Shown here: one piece after another, positions 8,149 through 16,708 of the stretch | How positions within the stretch are numbered: position 1 is the stretch's first letter | Layout of the letters: every line of letters starts with the position of its first letter | Origin: Sulfuritalea sp. | GTDB taxonomy: Bacteria > Pseudomonadota > Gammaproteobacteria > Burkholderiales > Rhodocyclaceae | Length of the DNA stretch: 64,000 bases | Assembly: GCA_022842325.1 (NCBI GenBank) | Contig: JALHPU010000002.1 | Coordinates: 124,001 to 188,000, forward strand | Direction of reading: 5' to 3' | Translations under genes and position numbers: made by a program | Notes under the pieces: generated by a model | What the model was told of the DNA's origin: nothing | Seen by the model: the letters and a program-made list of their open reading frames with translations, nothing else | Databases searched by the model: none

Positions 8149-9219
8149 ATGAACGCCAGCGAAACCTTCAATGCCTTCAGCGGACTCGATCTGCTTTCTT
8201 CCGCCGTGGTCATGGTCGACGCCCGGCTGATCATTCGCCACGTCAATCCGGCCGCGGAAAACCTGTTCGCCATCAGTTCGCGCCAGCTGCTCGGCCATCC
8301 CCTGCAGCGTCTGGTCGGCGACCCGCCGGAACTCGCCGCCGCGCTGGACAATGCGCTGAAGAACAACTGGAGCTACACCGGGCACAACATCCTGATCAAG
8401 CCGGGACCGGAGCTGCAGTTGCATGTCGATTGCACGGTGACACCGGTGGAATCCGGCAGCGCACGCCTGCTGCTGGAAGTGCGCCCCATCGACCAGCAGC
8501 TGAAGGCGGCGCGCGAGGAACAGCTGGCCCAGCAGCAGCAGGCCAACCGCGAACTGGTGCGCAATCTGGCCCATGAGATCAAGAATCCGCTGGGCGGCAT
8601 CCGCGGTTCGGCACAGCTGCTGGAACGCGAGCTGGCCAGCGAACCGCTCAAGGAATACACCCAGGTCATCATCGAGGAAGCCGACCGCCTGCAGGACCTG
8701 ATGCAGCGCCTGCTCTCGTCGCACCGCGTGATGCAGCCGGCGCAAGTGAACATCCACGAGATCCTCGAACGCGTGCGGCGCCTGATCCACGCCGAATACC
8801 ATGACGTCAGCGTGCGGCGCGACTATGACACCTCGCTGCCCGACATCACCGGCGACCGCGAGCAGTTGATCCAGGCCATCCTCAACATCTCGCGCAACGC
8901 GGCACAGGCGATGCAGGGCAAGGGCGAGATCGTCTTCCGTACCCGCGCCGCACGCCAGGTCACGCTGGCCAAGAAGCATTACCAGCTGGCACTCGAATTG
9001 CAGGTGATCGACAATGGACCCGGAATCGCCGACGACATTCGCGACAAGATTTTTTATCCGCTGGTCTCGGGCCGGGAAAACGGCAGCGGACTCGGGCTCA
9101 CCATCGCCCAGAGCTTCGTCCAGCAACACGGCGGCACCATTGAAGTCAGCTCGCGCCCCGGCTGCACCAGCTTTTCGCTGATGCTGCCGGTGACGCGAAA
9201 GAAGAAGGAAGAATCATGA
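8149..9219 (+). CDS. glnL: Nitrogen regulation sensor kinase NtrB (GlnL)
   Basis: 357-residue cytoplasmic histidine kinase/phosphatase controlling NtrC in response to PII. It has an N-terminal PAS domain (residues about 8-110), an H-box NLAHEIKNPLGGIRGSAQLL with the phosphorylated His near residue 141, an N-box NISRNAAQAM, and G-boxes DNGPGI and GSGLGLTIAQSF. No membrane segment is present, as expected for NtrB. An in-frame GTG at 8122 would add nine residues; the ATG at 8149 fits the family start better. ntrC begins 31 bp downstream. Confidence 0.95.
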   Translation: MNASETFNAFSGLDLLSSAVVMVDARLIIRHVNPAAENLFAISSRQLLGHPLQRLVGDPPELAAALDNALKNNWSYTGHNILIKPGPELQLHVDCTVTPVESGSARLLLEVRPIDQQLKAAREEQLAQQQQANRELVRNLAHEIKNPLGGIRGSAQLLERELASEPLKEYTQVIIEEADRLQDLMQRLLSSHRVMQPAQVNIHEILERVRRLIHAEYHDVSVRRDYDTSLPDITGDREQLIQAILNISRNAAQAMQGKGEIVFRTRAARQVTLAKKHYQLALELQVIDNGPGIADDIRDKIFYPLVSGRENGSGLGLTIAQSFVQQHGGTIEVSSRPGCTSFSLMLPVTRKKKEES

Positions 9220-9250
9220 ACAGGCTTTTCGCACCACCGGGCTTCGGAAT

Positions 9251-10675
9251 ATGAACCCGGTCTGGATCATCGACGACGACCGTTCCATCCGCTGGGTGCT
9301 GGAAAAGGCCCTGGGGCGCGAGAACATCGCTGCGAAGTGCTTCGGTTCCGCCGACGAAGCGCTGGCCGCATTTGCCAACGGCCAGCGGCCGCAGGTACTG
9401 ATTTCCGACATCCGCATGCCCGGAAAAAGCGGACTCGACCTGCTGCGCCACGTCAAGGAGCACTTCCCCGCGCTGCCGGTCATCATCATGACCGCGTATT
9501 CCGACCTCGATTCCGCGGTGGCGGCCTTCCAGGGCGGCGCCTTCGAATACCTGCCCAAACCCTTCGATGTCGATCAGGCCGTAGACCTGGTGCGGCGGGC
9601 CATTACCCAATCAGCGCACCAAAATGGTGCAACCGAGGAAACCAGCGCCGTACCCGAGATACTCGGCCAGGGTGCCGCCCTGCAGGAAGTATTCCGCGCC
9701 ATCGGCCGCCTGTCGCAATCGCACGCCACGGTGCTGATCAACGGCGAATCCGGCACCGGCAAGGAACTCGTGGCGCGCGCCCTGCATCGCCACAGCCCGC
9801 GCAAGGATGCGCCCTTCATCGCCATCAACACCGCGGCGATTCCGCGCGACCTGCTCGAGTCCGAATTGTTCGGCCACGAAAAGGGTGCGTTTACCGGCGC
9901 CGCCGCGCTGCGGCGCGGACGCTTCGAGCAGGCCGACAACGGCACCTTGTTCCTCGACGAAATCGGCGACATGCCGGCCGAGCTGCAGACCCGGCTGCTA
10001 CGCGTGCTGTCCGACGGCAACTTCTACCGCGTCGGCGGCCACCAGCCGGTCAAGGCCAATGTGCGCGTGATCGCCGCCACCCACCAGGACCTGGAGGGCC
10101 GGGTCAAGGAAGGACTGTTCCGCGAAGACCTGTTCCACCGCCTCAATGTGATCCGCCTGCGCTTGCCGCCGCTGCGCGAACGACGCGACGACATCCCGCT
10201 GCTGGCGAAGCATTTCCTGCAGAAGAGCGCCCAGGAGCTCGGCGGCGAACCCAAGCGCCTGACCGACGCCGCGCTCAAGTACCTGCAGGGCCTCGACTTC
10301 CCCGGCAACGTGCGCCAGCTGGAAAACCTCTGCCACTGGCTGACCGTGATGGCGCCCGGGCAGAATGTGGACATCCCCGACCTGCCCGCCGAACTGCGCG
10401 AGGGCCTCGACAGCGCCGCACGGCGCGAACTGCCGGCGGACTGGAACGTGGCGTTGGCAAGCGAGGCCGACCGCTTGCTGGCGGCAGCCCCCGGCGCAGT
10501 CTTCGACCAGCTCAACCGCGAATTCGAAGCCACGCTGATCCGCCGCGCGCTGCATGCCACCGGCGGACGGCGCGTCGATGCCGCGCAACTGCTGGGCATC
10601 GGCCGCAATACCATCACGCGCAAGATCCAGGAGCTCGGCCTCGACGAGCTCAAGGCAGACGCCGAGGGCGGCTAA
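9251..10675 (+). CDS. glnG: Nitrogen regulation response regulator NtrC (GlnG)
   Basis: 474-residue sigma-54-dependent activator. The receiver domain (1-120) has the phospho-acceptor Asp in LISDIRMPGKSG and a Lys in YLPKPFD. The AAA+ domain (about 140-380) has Walker A GESGTGKE, the sigma-54 contact loop GAFTGA, and the usual Walker B LFLDEIGDM. A Fis-type helix-turn-helix, AAQLLGIGRNTITRKI, closes the protein. It should activate glnA and amtB in this window, both of which have NtrC boxes. A perfect NtrC box is embedded in its own linker coding sequence. The gene ends 29 bp before a palindromic repeat array. Confidence 0.97.
   Translation: MNPVWIIDDDRSIRWVLEKALGRENIAAKCFGSADEALAAFANGQRPQVLISDIRMPGKSGLDLLRHVKEHFPALPVIIMTAYSDLDSAVAAFQGGAFEYLPKPFDVDQAVDLVRRAITQSAHQNGATEETSAVPEILGQGAALQEVFRAIGRLSQSHATVLINGESGTGKELVARALHRHSPRKDAPFIAINTAAIPRDLLESELFGHEKGAFTGAAALRRGRFEQADNGTLFLDEIGDMPAELQTRLLRVLSDGNFYRVGGHQPVKANVRVIAATHQDLEGRVKEGLFREDLFHRLNVIRLRLPPLRERRDDIPLLAKHFLQKSAQELGGEPKRLTDAALKYLQGLDFPGNVRQLENLCHWLTVMAPGQNVDIPDLPAELREGLDSAARRELPADWNVALASEADRLLAAAPGAVFDQLNREFEATLIRRALHATGGRRVDAAQLLGIGRNTITRKIQELGLDELKADAEGG
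9616..9630 (+). promoter_or_regulatory. NtrC box inside the ntrC coding region
   Basis: GCACCAAAATGGTGC is a perfect dyad match to the NtrC consensus core, with the same AAAAT centre as the glnA site at 5735. It is translated as part of AHQNGAT in the linker between the receiver and AAA+ domains of NtrC. No sigma-54 promoter was recognised just downstream. Autoregulation (road-block or enhancer in cis) is a possibility; chance is possible too, but a 5+5 dyad is not common by chance. Confidence 0.55.
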
Positions 10676-10704
10676 CGGTCTGCTCCGCAAGTACCGCAAC
10701 CGCC

Positions 10705-10830
10705 GTAGGGCCGACTTCAGTCGGCCAAGGGGGATGGCGGTGTAGGGCCGACTTCAGTCGGCCAGGGGGATGGCGGTGTAGGGCCGACTTCAGTCGGCCA
10801 GGGGGGATGGCGGACTGAAGTCCGCCCTTG
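10705..10830 (+). repeat. REP-like palindrome array 1 (three direct, one inverted)
   Basis: Three direct units begin at 10705, 10742 and 10778 (spacing 37 and 36 bp). Each unit starts GTAGGGCCGACTTCAG and forms an 8-bp hairpin, GGCCGACT/AGTCGGCC, followed by a GGGGGATGGCGGT-type spacer. A shortened inverted copy (GGCGGACTGAAGTCCGCC) ends the array. It fills most of the 265 bp between ntrC and birA; the remainder holds no gene. The long hairpins may act as a 3' stabiliser or terminator of the ntrC mRNA. Confidence 0.85.
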
Positions 10831-10940
10831 TATCTACGGTACGCCATGCGCACGCATTGCGCCAGGCGCAGCGGCTTCAAGTATAGTCAGCTTGACTATT
10901 CGCCGGGCGCTGCCGGCGAGCCCACTGCCATCGGGGACAC

Positions 10941-11723
10941 ATGATGCCTGCGACCATTGCCGCCATCGCCGCCAAGCTGGATGCCGCTGCATGCCGTTTC
11001 GATATCGACGTGCTGCCCAGCTGCGATTCGACCAATGCCGTATTGCTGGCCCGCGCCGAAGCCGGCGCGCCGTCGGGCACGGTGGTGATCGCCACGGAGC
11101 AAACCGCCGGCCGCGGCCGCCGCGGCCGCAGCTGGTTCGCCAGCCCCGGCGACAGCCTGACTTTTTCGCTGCTGTGGCGCTTCGCCCCCGGCACCGCGCC
11201 GGCCGGGCTGTCGCTGGCGGTCGGCGTCGCCGTTGCGCGCGCGTTGCAGGAAGTCGGCGCTGGCGAGACGGCGCTGAAATGGCCCAACGACATCCTCAAG
11301 GACGGTCGCAAGCTCGGCGGCATCCTGATCGAGCTGGTCCCCGGCGCACCGCATGCGGCGGTGATCGGCATCGGCATCAACCTGCAACTGCCGACCGGCA
11401 TGCCCGCGGATGTCCGCGCGACGTCGGCCGCGCTGTGCGCAGACGCCCAGGTCGCCGACGAAAACGCCATGTATGCCGCGCTGCTCGGCGAATTGCTGAC
11501 CACGCTGGAGAGCTTTGCCGGCGCCGGCTTTGCCGCGCTGCGCCCGGAATGGATCAAGCGCCACGCGTTCCAGGATGCCCGCGTCAGCCTGGCGTCGGAT
11601 TTCGGTCCGCCACGGCTGGGCATCTGCCGCGGCGTCGATGGCGACGGGGCGCTGCTGCTCGACGTCGAGGGCCAAATCGAGCGCATTCTTTCCGGTGAAG
11701 TCTCGCTGCGGCCGGCCCCATGA
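10941..11723 (+). CDS. birA: Biotin–[acetyl-CoA-carboxylase] ligase BirA, catalytic only
   Basis: 260-residue biotin protein ligase, making biotinyl-AMP and attaching biotin to the carboxylase carrier protein. The adenylate-binding loop ATEQTAGRGRRGRSWFA and LKWPNDILKDGRKLGGI are present, with the small SH3-like C-terminal domain. It lacks the N-terminal winged-helix of E. coli BirA, so it is a group I enzyme without repressor function. Two consecutive ATG codons (10941, 10944) can start it. The stop overlaps the coaX start (ATGA), a common birA–coaX operon. Residues around 103-112 are encoded by DNA closely matching the dispersed GTCGGCGCTGGCG element. Confidence 0.95.
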   Translation: MMPATIAAIAAKLDAAACRFDIDVLPSCDSTNAVLLARAEAGAPSGTVVIATEQTAGRGRRGRSWFASPGDSLTFSLLWRFAPGTAPAGLSLAVGVAVARALQEVGAGETALKWPNDILKDGRKLGGILIELVPGAPHAAVIGIGINLQLPTGMPADVRATSAALCADAQVADENAMYAALLGELLTTLESFAGAGFAALRPEWIKRHAFQDARVSLASDFGPPRLGICRGVDGDGALLLDVEGQIERILSGEVSLRPAP

Positions 11724-12442
11724 TCCTCTGCCTCGATGCCGGCAACACGCGCCTCAAGTACGGCCTCTTCGACGGCAGCGGCTGGCGCGCACAGGGTGCG
11801 TTGAGCCATGACGCAATCGACGATCTGCGCGCGAATCTGCCGGCACGGCCGGCACGGCCGGCGCGCATCGTCGCCTGCAACGTGGCCGGTGACGCGGTGC
11901 GGCAACGCATCGAGGCGCTGTCCATCAGCCTCGGTCTGCCGCTGGACTGGCTGGCCAGTTCCGCCGCCGCCTGCGGTGTGCGCAACGGCTATGACACGCC
12001 GCAGCAGCTCGGCGCCGACCGCTGGGCGGCGCTGCTCGGCGCGCGCGCGCTGCATGCCGGCGCCTGCTTGGTGGTGATGGCCGGCACGGCGACCACCATC
12101 GACGTGCTGGATGACGCCGGCCTGTTTCGCGGCGGCCTGATCCTGCCCGGCCTTACGCTGATGCGCACGGCGCTGGCGCGCAATACCGCCGACCTGCCGC
12201 ATGCGGCGGGGCATTACCGGGCGCAGCCGACCAACACCGATGACGCCATCGTCAGTGGCGCGCTGCATGCGACGCTGGGCGCCATCGCCCGCATGCGCGC
12301 CGAGGGCACGCTGTGCCTGCTCTCGGGTGGCGCGGCGGGCGAACTGGCACCCCACCTCGACCTGCCTTGCCGCCTGGTCGATAATTTGGTACTGGAAGGT
12401 TTGGCGCGCTACAGCGGGGCAGGGCCGAATTCCGTCAATTAG
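11720..12442 (+). CDS. coaX: Type III pantothenate kinase CoaX
   Basis: 240-residue ASKHA-fold kinase catalysing the first step of CoA synthesis. Phosphate-1 motif MILCLDAGNTRLKYGLFDG is at the N-terminus, DRWAALLGA at about residue 99 and AGTATTIDVLDDAGLFRGG at about 120-138, all standard for CoaX. It overlaps birA by 4 bp. A short internal duplication, ARPARPAR near residue 41, is coded by a GGCACGGCC tandem. CoaE, the last step of the pathway, is at 26.7 kb in this window. Confidence 0.95.
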   Translation: MILCLDAGNTRLKYGLFDGSGWRAQGALSHDAIDDLRANLPARPARPARIVACNVAGDAVRQRIEALSISLGLPLDWLASSAAACGVRNGYDTPQQLGADRWAALLGARALHAGACLVVMAGTATTIDVLDDAGLFRGGLILPGLTLMRTALARNTADLPHAAGHYRAQPTNTDDAIVSGALHATLGAIARMRAEGTLCLLSGGAAGELAPHLDLPCRLVDNLVLEGLARYSGAGPNSVN

Positions 12443-12563
12443 TTTCGAGTGAGCATTCTTTCACGGCAATGAGCTGCGAGCTTGCAGCAATATGGACGTT
12501 TGCAGGGCGGCGACCTTGATGTAGCGCCTAGGCCGCAGCTCGATTTCCGGGATGGGGACGCAA

Positions 12564-15245
12564 ATGAAGCTTGTGTATACCAAGTCAGCCAAGGGCTTGC
12601 GCGAGGCAAGCGGGAAAACCCGCGATCTGTCCAAAGACTTGCGCGAAATGCTGAAGGAATGCAATGGCCTGTTCTCCATCGAATCGAAGTGCAAGGAAGC
12701 GCCCCCGGATGAGCGTGAGTGGATCACCGCCGCCATCACCGAGCTGTTCGAAAAGGGCTACCTGCGCGATGTTCCCGAGGCCACACTCGAGACTGACGAA
12801 CCCGTAGCCGATGGCGGTAGCCTGGACAGCCTCGACTTCAGCAGCCCGGCGCAAATCAAGGCCCGCGATGCGGAGGAAGAAGCTGCCCGCGACGCCGAGG
12901 CAAGAGCGCGGCGCAAGGCCGAAGAGCAAGCCCAGCACGAAGCCAGGGAGAAAGCTCGCCACGAGGCCGCAGAAAAGTCCCGGCGCGAGGCGGAAGATAA
13001 AGCCAGGCGCGACGCCAACGACAATGCGCGCCGTGAAGCCGAGGCGAAAATCCGGCGCGAGGCCGAAGAGAAAATCCGACGCGAAGCCGAAGAGAAAATC
13101 CGGCGCGAGGCCGAAGAGAAGGCCCGCCGCGAAGCCGAGGAGAAAGCCCGCCGCGAAGCCGAGGAGAAAGCCCGCCGCGAAGCCGAGGCAAAAGCCAGGC
13201 GCGAAGCCGAAGAGCGCGTCCGGCTGGAAGAGGAAGAGCGCGCCCGCGTGGCGCGGGATGCCAGCGGCGCAATCGATCAGGTAGCCGAAAAGCTGCGTGC
13301 GGATTTTGCCAGCCGGCGGGGGCAACGCGCCGAAAGCACCAGCGAACTGGTCAAGCAGATAGACGAGGCCGAACGGCTGAAGGCGGCGGAAAAGGCCCGC
13401 ATCGAGGCAGAGGAAAAGGCGCGGCGCGAAACCGAGGAAAGGATACGTCGCGAAGCCGAGGAAAAGGTCAGACTCGAATTCGAGGAAAAGGCCCGCCGCG
13501 AAGCCGAGGAACGCGCCCGGCGCGAGGCCGAGGAAAGGGAAAAACGCGAGGCCGAAGAGCGGATTCGCCGCGAGGCAGAAGAAAAAATCAGGCGCGAAGC
13601 GGAGGAAAAAGCCCGCATCGAGGCCGAGGAAAAAGCCCGGCGCGAAGCCGAAGAACGGGCCCGCCGCGAGGAGGAGGAAAGGATACGCCGCGAAGCCGAA
13701 GAAAAACTCAGGCGCGAGGCGGAGGAAAAGGCCAGGCTCGAAGCCGAGGAGCGTGCGCGACTCGAGGCCGAAGAGCGCGCCCGCCGCGAAGCCGAGGAAA
13801 AGCTGCGGCGCGAAGCCGAAGAGAAGGCCCGCCGCGAGGCCGAGGAAAAGGCCCGCATCGAGGCCGAGGAAAAGGCCCGGCGCGAAGCCGAGGAGGAAGC
13901 GCGCCGGAAAGAGGAACAAGAGCAACGCCGCAAGGAAGAAGAACGGCTTCGCCTGATCGCCGAAAAGAAGGCGCGCAAGGAAGCGGAGGAAAAAGCCCGT
14001 CTCGAGGAAGAGGAACGCGACCGCCAGGCCATCCGCGAAAGGCTGCGCTTGCGCACCGAGAGGCGGCGCCGGCTGATGCTGCCGCTGATTTTCGGCCTGC
14101 TACTGCCGGTCGTGCTGGGTCTTCTGGTGCTGCAGGTCGTCTCTTTCGATGGCAAGCGCGGCGAGTTCGAAAAGACCGCCGCGGAGGCGTTCGGAGTTCC
14201 CGTAAAGGCCGGCAGCGCCAAACTCGGCCTGCTGGCAGGTCCGCAGTGGATCCTCGAAGATGTCGTGATCGGTGCCGATGCGGAAGCGGTGAAAATTGCG
14301 CGTGTCAGATTCGGGATGTCATTGCTCGGCGTTTTCGGGGCGCCCCTGCGTTACGAGTCGGTTCAACTCGAACGACCGCAACTGCCGCCGACCGTCGCCT
14401 TGAAGCTGCTGCTTCAAAAATCCGACCAGCCCCTGCTGCAGTCGGGCGAAATCCGGGCCACCGGCCTGGAGTTTACGGCCATGCAAAAAGGCCTGCCGCC
14501 CCTGAATCTGCAGGCGTCTTTCCAGGAGGGGCGCCTGACCAGGGTTTCCGGCAAAGGCGAAGATGCCGAATCCGGCAAGTTCAGCCTCGAACTGAACCGG
14601 GAGGATCAATGGCAACTCGCCCTGAACGCAGCGCAAGTCCGCTGGATTCTGGGCCCCGATCTGCCCCTGACCGAGGTGACACTGAAGGCGGACCTGACGC
14701 CGAACAACTTGCTGATCAGGGAATTTTCCGCAAACCTGTTTTCCGGTGAAATCGGCGGCAGCGGCCGCTTGAGCTGGCAGGGCGGCTGGCGTGCATCCGC
14801 CAAGCTCGAAGCCAAGCGCATCGATCCCGCCAAAGTCGCACCGGCCTGGCTGCTTGAAGGCAACATCAATGGCAATGCGGTGATGGCGGCGAACGCGGAG
14901 AGTCCCAAGGATCTGCTTTCCCGCACCACGATCAGCGGAAGCTTCAACATCGGCAGGGGATTGCTGGCCGGCATCGACCTCGACAAGGCGCTGCAAAATA
15001 AAGGCTTGGGCGAGCAATTCCGCTTTGAATCGCTGACCGGCGAATTCTCCTCGGAGTCGCGCCGCATCGAAATCACCGAACTGAAGCTGGCCGCTCCGGA
15101 TATCAAGGCCAACGGCGCGGTAACGATCGATGCCAATCGCGCGGCGAGCGGCCGCATCGCCATGGAAGCGGTTTCCAGCGGTGCCCGCCGGACGGCAAGC
15201 GTGAAAGTGGGTGGAACGCTCGCCGCGCCGCAGTATCAGCGCTGA
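12564..15245 (+). CDS. Long charged-helix protein with C-terminal AsmA-like domain
   Basis: 893-residue protein with four parts. Residues 1-75 are a small alpha-helical domain (begins MKLVYTKSAKGLREASG) that could be winged-helix-like. Residues about 95-500 are almost only Arg, Lys, Glu and Ala in eight-residue units such as KARREAEE, interrupted once (DASGAIDQVAEKLRADFAS, about 232-275); the pattern suggests a single charged alpha helix rather than a heptad coiled coil. One membrane segment (LPLIFGLLLPVVLGLLVLQV, about 510) follows. Residues 530-893 look like an AsmA/TamB-type periplasmic region (LSWQGGWRASAKLEAKRIDP, TISGSFNIGRGLLAGIDLDK). Start 12564 has GGGGA seven bases upstream; an ATG at 12552 is in frame. 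Function unknown. Confidence 0.75.
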   Translation: MKLVYTKSAKGLREASGKTRDLSKDLREMLKECNGLFSIESKCKEAPPDEREWITAAITELFEKGYLRDVPEATLETDEPVADGGSLDSLDFSSPAQIKARDAEEEAARDAEARARRKAEEQAQHEAREKARHEAAEKSRREAEDKARRDANDNARREAEAKIRREAEEKIRREAEEKIRREAEEKARREAEEKARREAEEKARREAEAKARREAEERVRLEEEERARVARDASGAIDQVAEKLRADFASRRGQRAESTSELVKQIDEAERLKAAEKARIEAEEKARRETEERIRREAEEKVRLEFEEKARREAEERARREAEEREKREAEERIRREAEEKIRREAEEKARIEAEEKARREAEERARREEEERIRREAEEKLRREAEEKARLEAEERARLEAEERARREAEEKLRREAEEKARREAEEKARIEAEEKARREAEEEARRKEEQEQRRKEEERLRLIAEKKARKEAEEKARLEEEERDRQAIRERLRLRTERRRRLMLPLIFGLLLPVVLGLLVLQVVSFDGKRGEFEKTAAEAFGVPVKAGSAKLGLLAGPQWILEDVVIGADAEAVKIARVRFGMSLLGVFGAPLRYESVQLERPQLPPTVALKLLLQKSDQPLLQSGEIRATGLEFTAMQKGLPPLNLQASFQEGRLTRVSGKGEDAESGKFSLELNREDQWQLALNAAQVRWILGPDLPLTEVTLKADLTPNNLLIREFSANLFSGEIGGSGRLSWQGGWRASAKLEAKRIDPAKVAPAWLLEGNINGNAVMAANAESPKDLLSRTTISGSFNIGRGLLAGIDLDKALQNKGLGEQFRFESLTGEFSSESRRIEITELKLAAPDIKANGAVTIDANRAASGRIAMEAVSSGARRTASVKVGGTLAAPQYQR
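13021..14040 (+). repeat. Imperfect 24-bp tandem repeat inside coding region
   Basis: Two blocks (about 13021-13250 and 13380-14040) of degenerate 24-bp units encoding eight residues of the type (R/K)REAEEKA. Codon choice varies (GCCGAAGAG, GCCGAGGAA), so the DNA repeats are diverged although the protein pattern is tight. This implies selection on the helix rather than recent expansion, apart from a few nearly identical neighbouring units around 13105-13195. Confidence 0.8.
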
Positions 15246-15300
15246 ACGTAACCATCGCCGGCCGCGCCGTCACCGCATTGGCGCGGCCCGTGCCATGGCA

Positions 15301-15327
15301 GGAGTCGGCGCTGGCGACACGGCGCTG
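15301..15327 (+). repeat. Dispersed GTCGGCGC element, copy 3
   Basis: Core GTCGGCGCTGGCGACACGGC, in the 153-bp gap between the AsmA-like gene and the convergent M48 protease. Its right flank, GCTGAACTGAAA, resembles the flank of the copy inside birA (11249-11277), so similarity extends to about 35 bp between those two. Confidence 0.5.
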
Positions 15328-15398
15328 AACTGAAAGTCAGGCCACACTCGGGTGCGTGGCAGACCCGCGGTTCGACCCGCGCCGGCTGACGCTATGCG

Positions 15399-16268
15399 CT
15401 ATGGCTTCTTGCCGCCGCCCGCCGCCGCGTTCAGGCCCAGCTCGGGGCGTGCGCCGTCGCCCGGTGCGGCACCCTTGAGCTTGCCAAGCGCCTGGTCGAC
15501 ATCCGCGACACGCTCACTGGCCGTCGGATGGGTTTTGTAGAGGGCAGCCAGCGCGCCCGTGTCAGCCTTGAGGCTGGCCAGGCGCTGCATGAAATTCAGG
15601 CAGGCGGCCGGATCGTAGCCGGCGCGTGCGGCCAGCAGAACGCCGTCTTCGTCGGCCTCGCGTTCCGAGCTGCGGTCGAGACCGCGCGTAAAGATTTCCT
15701 TGCTCTCGGCGATCAGGCGCTTGCGGTACTCTTCGCTGCCGCCTGATTTCGACTGGATGTTGAGCGCGCTGGCGCCGGCCGACACCAGCAGGCTTTTCTG
15801 CAGCACGGCGATGTGGTGGCGCCGCGTCACATGGCCGATTTCGTGACCCAGTACGCAGGCCAGTTCGGCTTCATTGACCACATGACCCAGCATGCCCGTG
15901 GTCACCATGATGGTACCGCCGGGCGCGGCAAAGGCATTGATCGTGTCCGACTGGACCGCGACAAAACGCCAGGGCAATTCGGGCCGCGAGGATTGCAGCG
16001 CAATCCACACGCCGACCTGGTTCAGGCGGCGCTGGAGCTCGGAATTTTTTACCGGCGGATAGCCGCCCAGCGTTGCCGCGACGACTTCCTTGCCGATGCT
16101 GAGCTCCTCTTCCTCGCTCATCGAGCCGACCGACTGGCTCTTGGCCAGGCTCCTGCCCGTATCGAACAGGGATCCCAGATCGATGCTGCGCGACTGCGCC
16201 TGAATGCCGCAGGACATGCAGCCCAGGGCCGCCGCCAGAATATTCAAGCCGAACCGGCGCAACCTCAT
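15399..16268 (-). CDS. M48 family metalloprotease, exported
   Basis: 289-residue secreted zinc protease. The N-terminus (MRLRRFGLNILAAALGCMSC) is a signal peptide, possibly with a lipobox. The zinc site is HEIGH in ELACVLGHEIGHVTRRHH at about residues 133-150, with the third ligand Glu in SSEREADEDGVLLAARAGYDP. FAAPGGTIMVTTGML before it is also conserved. It is of the BepA/LoiP type that acts in periplasmic outer-membrane protein quality control, but lacks a TPR region. It is downstream of and overlaps by 4 bp the small exported protein at 16265-16606. Confidence 0.9.
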   Translation of the reverse strand: MRLRRFGLNILAAALGCMSCGIQAQSRSIDLGSLFDTGRSLAKSQSVGSMSEEEELSIGKEVVAATLGGYPPVKNSELQRRLNQVGVWIALQSSRPELPWRFVAVQSDTINAFAAPGGTIMVTTGMLGHVVNEAELACVLGHEIGHVTRRHHIAVLQKSLLVSAGASALNIQSKSGGSEEYRKRLIAESKEIFTRGLDRSSEREADEDGVLLAARAGYDPAACLNFMQRLASLKADTGALAALYKTHPTASERVADVDQALGKLKGAAPGDGARPELGLNAAAGGGKKP

Positions 16269-16606
16269 TGCGCCCCCTGCGGTTTGGCATTGTCGGTACC
16301 GACCGACTCGTAGTTCACCGCCCTGGCCGTCAATCCACGCCGAGCGGCGGCGGCTTCGGCTTCCCTGCGCCCGACCGCCCAGCTTTCTATCATTTTGACT
16401 CCTTCGCCCGAGGGGGCCGATGTCTTGGCGTCGCCTTCGTCCATGCCCCGCACCCCGAGCACGGCAGTCTGGGATTTTTCCGGCTGCGCATCGGTGCGAC
16501 CGACGGCACCGGTGACCGAGCGCAGGATGTCGGTAAACATCCCGCCCTGGGCGAGGGCTGCAGGCGACAGCGCGCAGAACAGCATCACGGCAAGAATGAT
16601 TTTCAC
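16265..16606 (-). CDS. Small exported protein preceding the M48 protease
   Basis: 113-residue protein of unknown function. From the GTG at 16606 it begins with a clear signal peptide, VKIILAVMLFCALSPAALA, followed by a charged, Ala-rich chain with no motif I recognise. A longer frame starting at 16660 is possible, but would put a charged leader before the signal peptide. The stop codon overlaps the M48 start (ATGA), so it is likely a partner or co-regulated periplasmic factor of that protease. Confidence 0.65.
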   Translation of the reverse strand: MKIILAVMLFCALSPAALAQGGMFTDILRSVTGAVGRTDAQPEKSQTAVLGVRGMDEGDAKTSAPSGEGVKMIESWAVGRREAEAAAARRGLTARAVNYESVGTDNAKPQGAQ

Positions 16607-16708
16607 GGCAGGACTCGGCAACGGCTCCAGCAATTCATCTGGATAGTCTACTTCCGCCATGCGCGGAAGTGTGCGGAAGATGCACGCGCAGCTTCCGCGG
16701 CAAGGATC

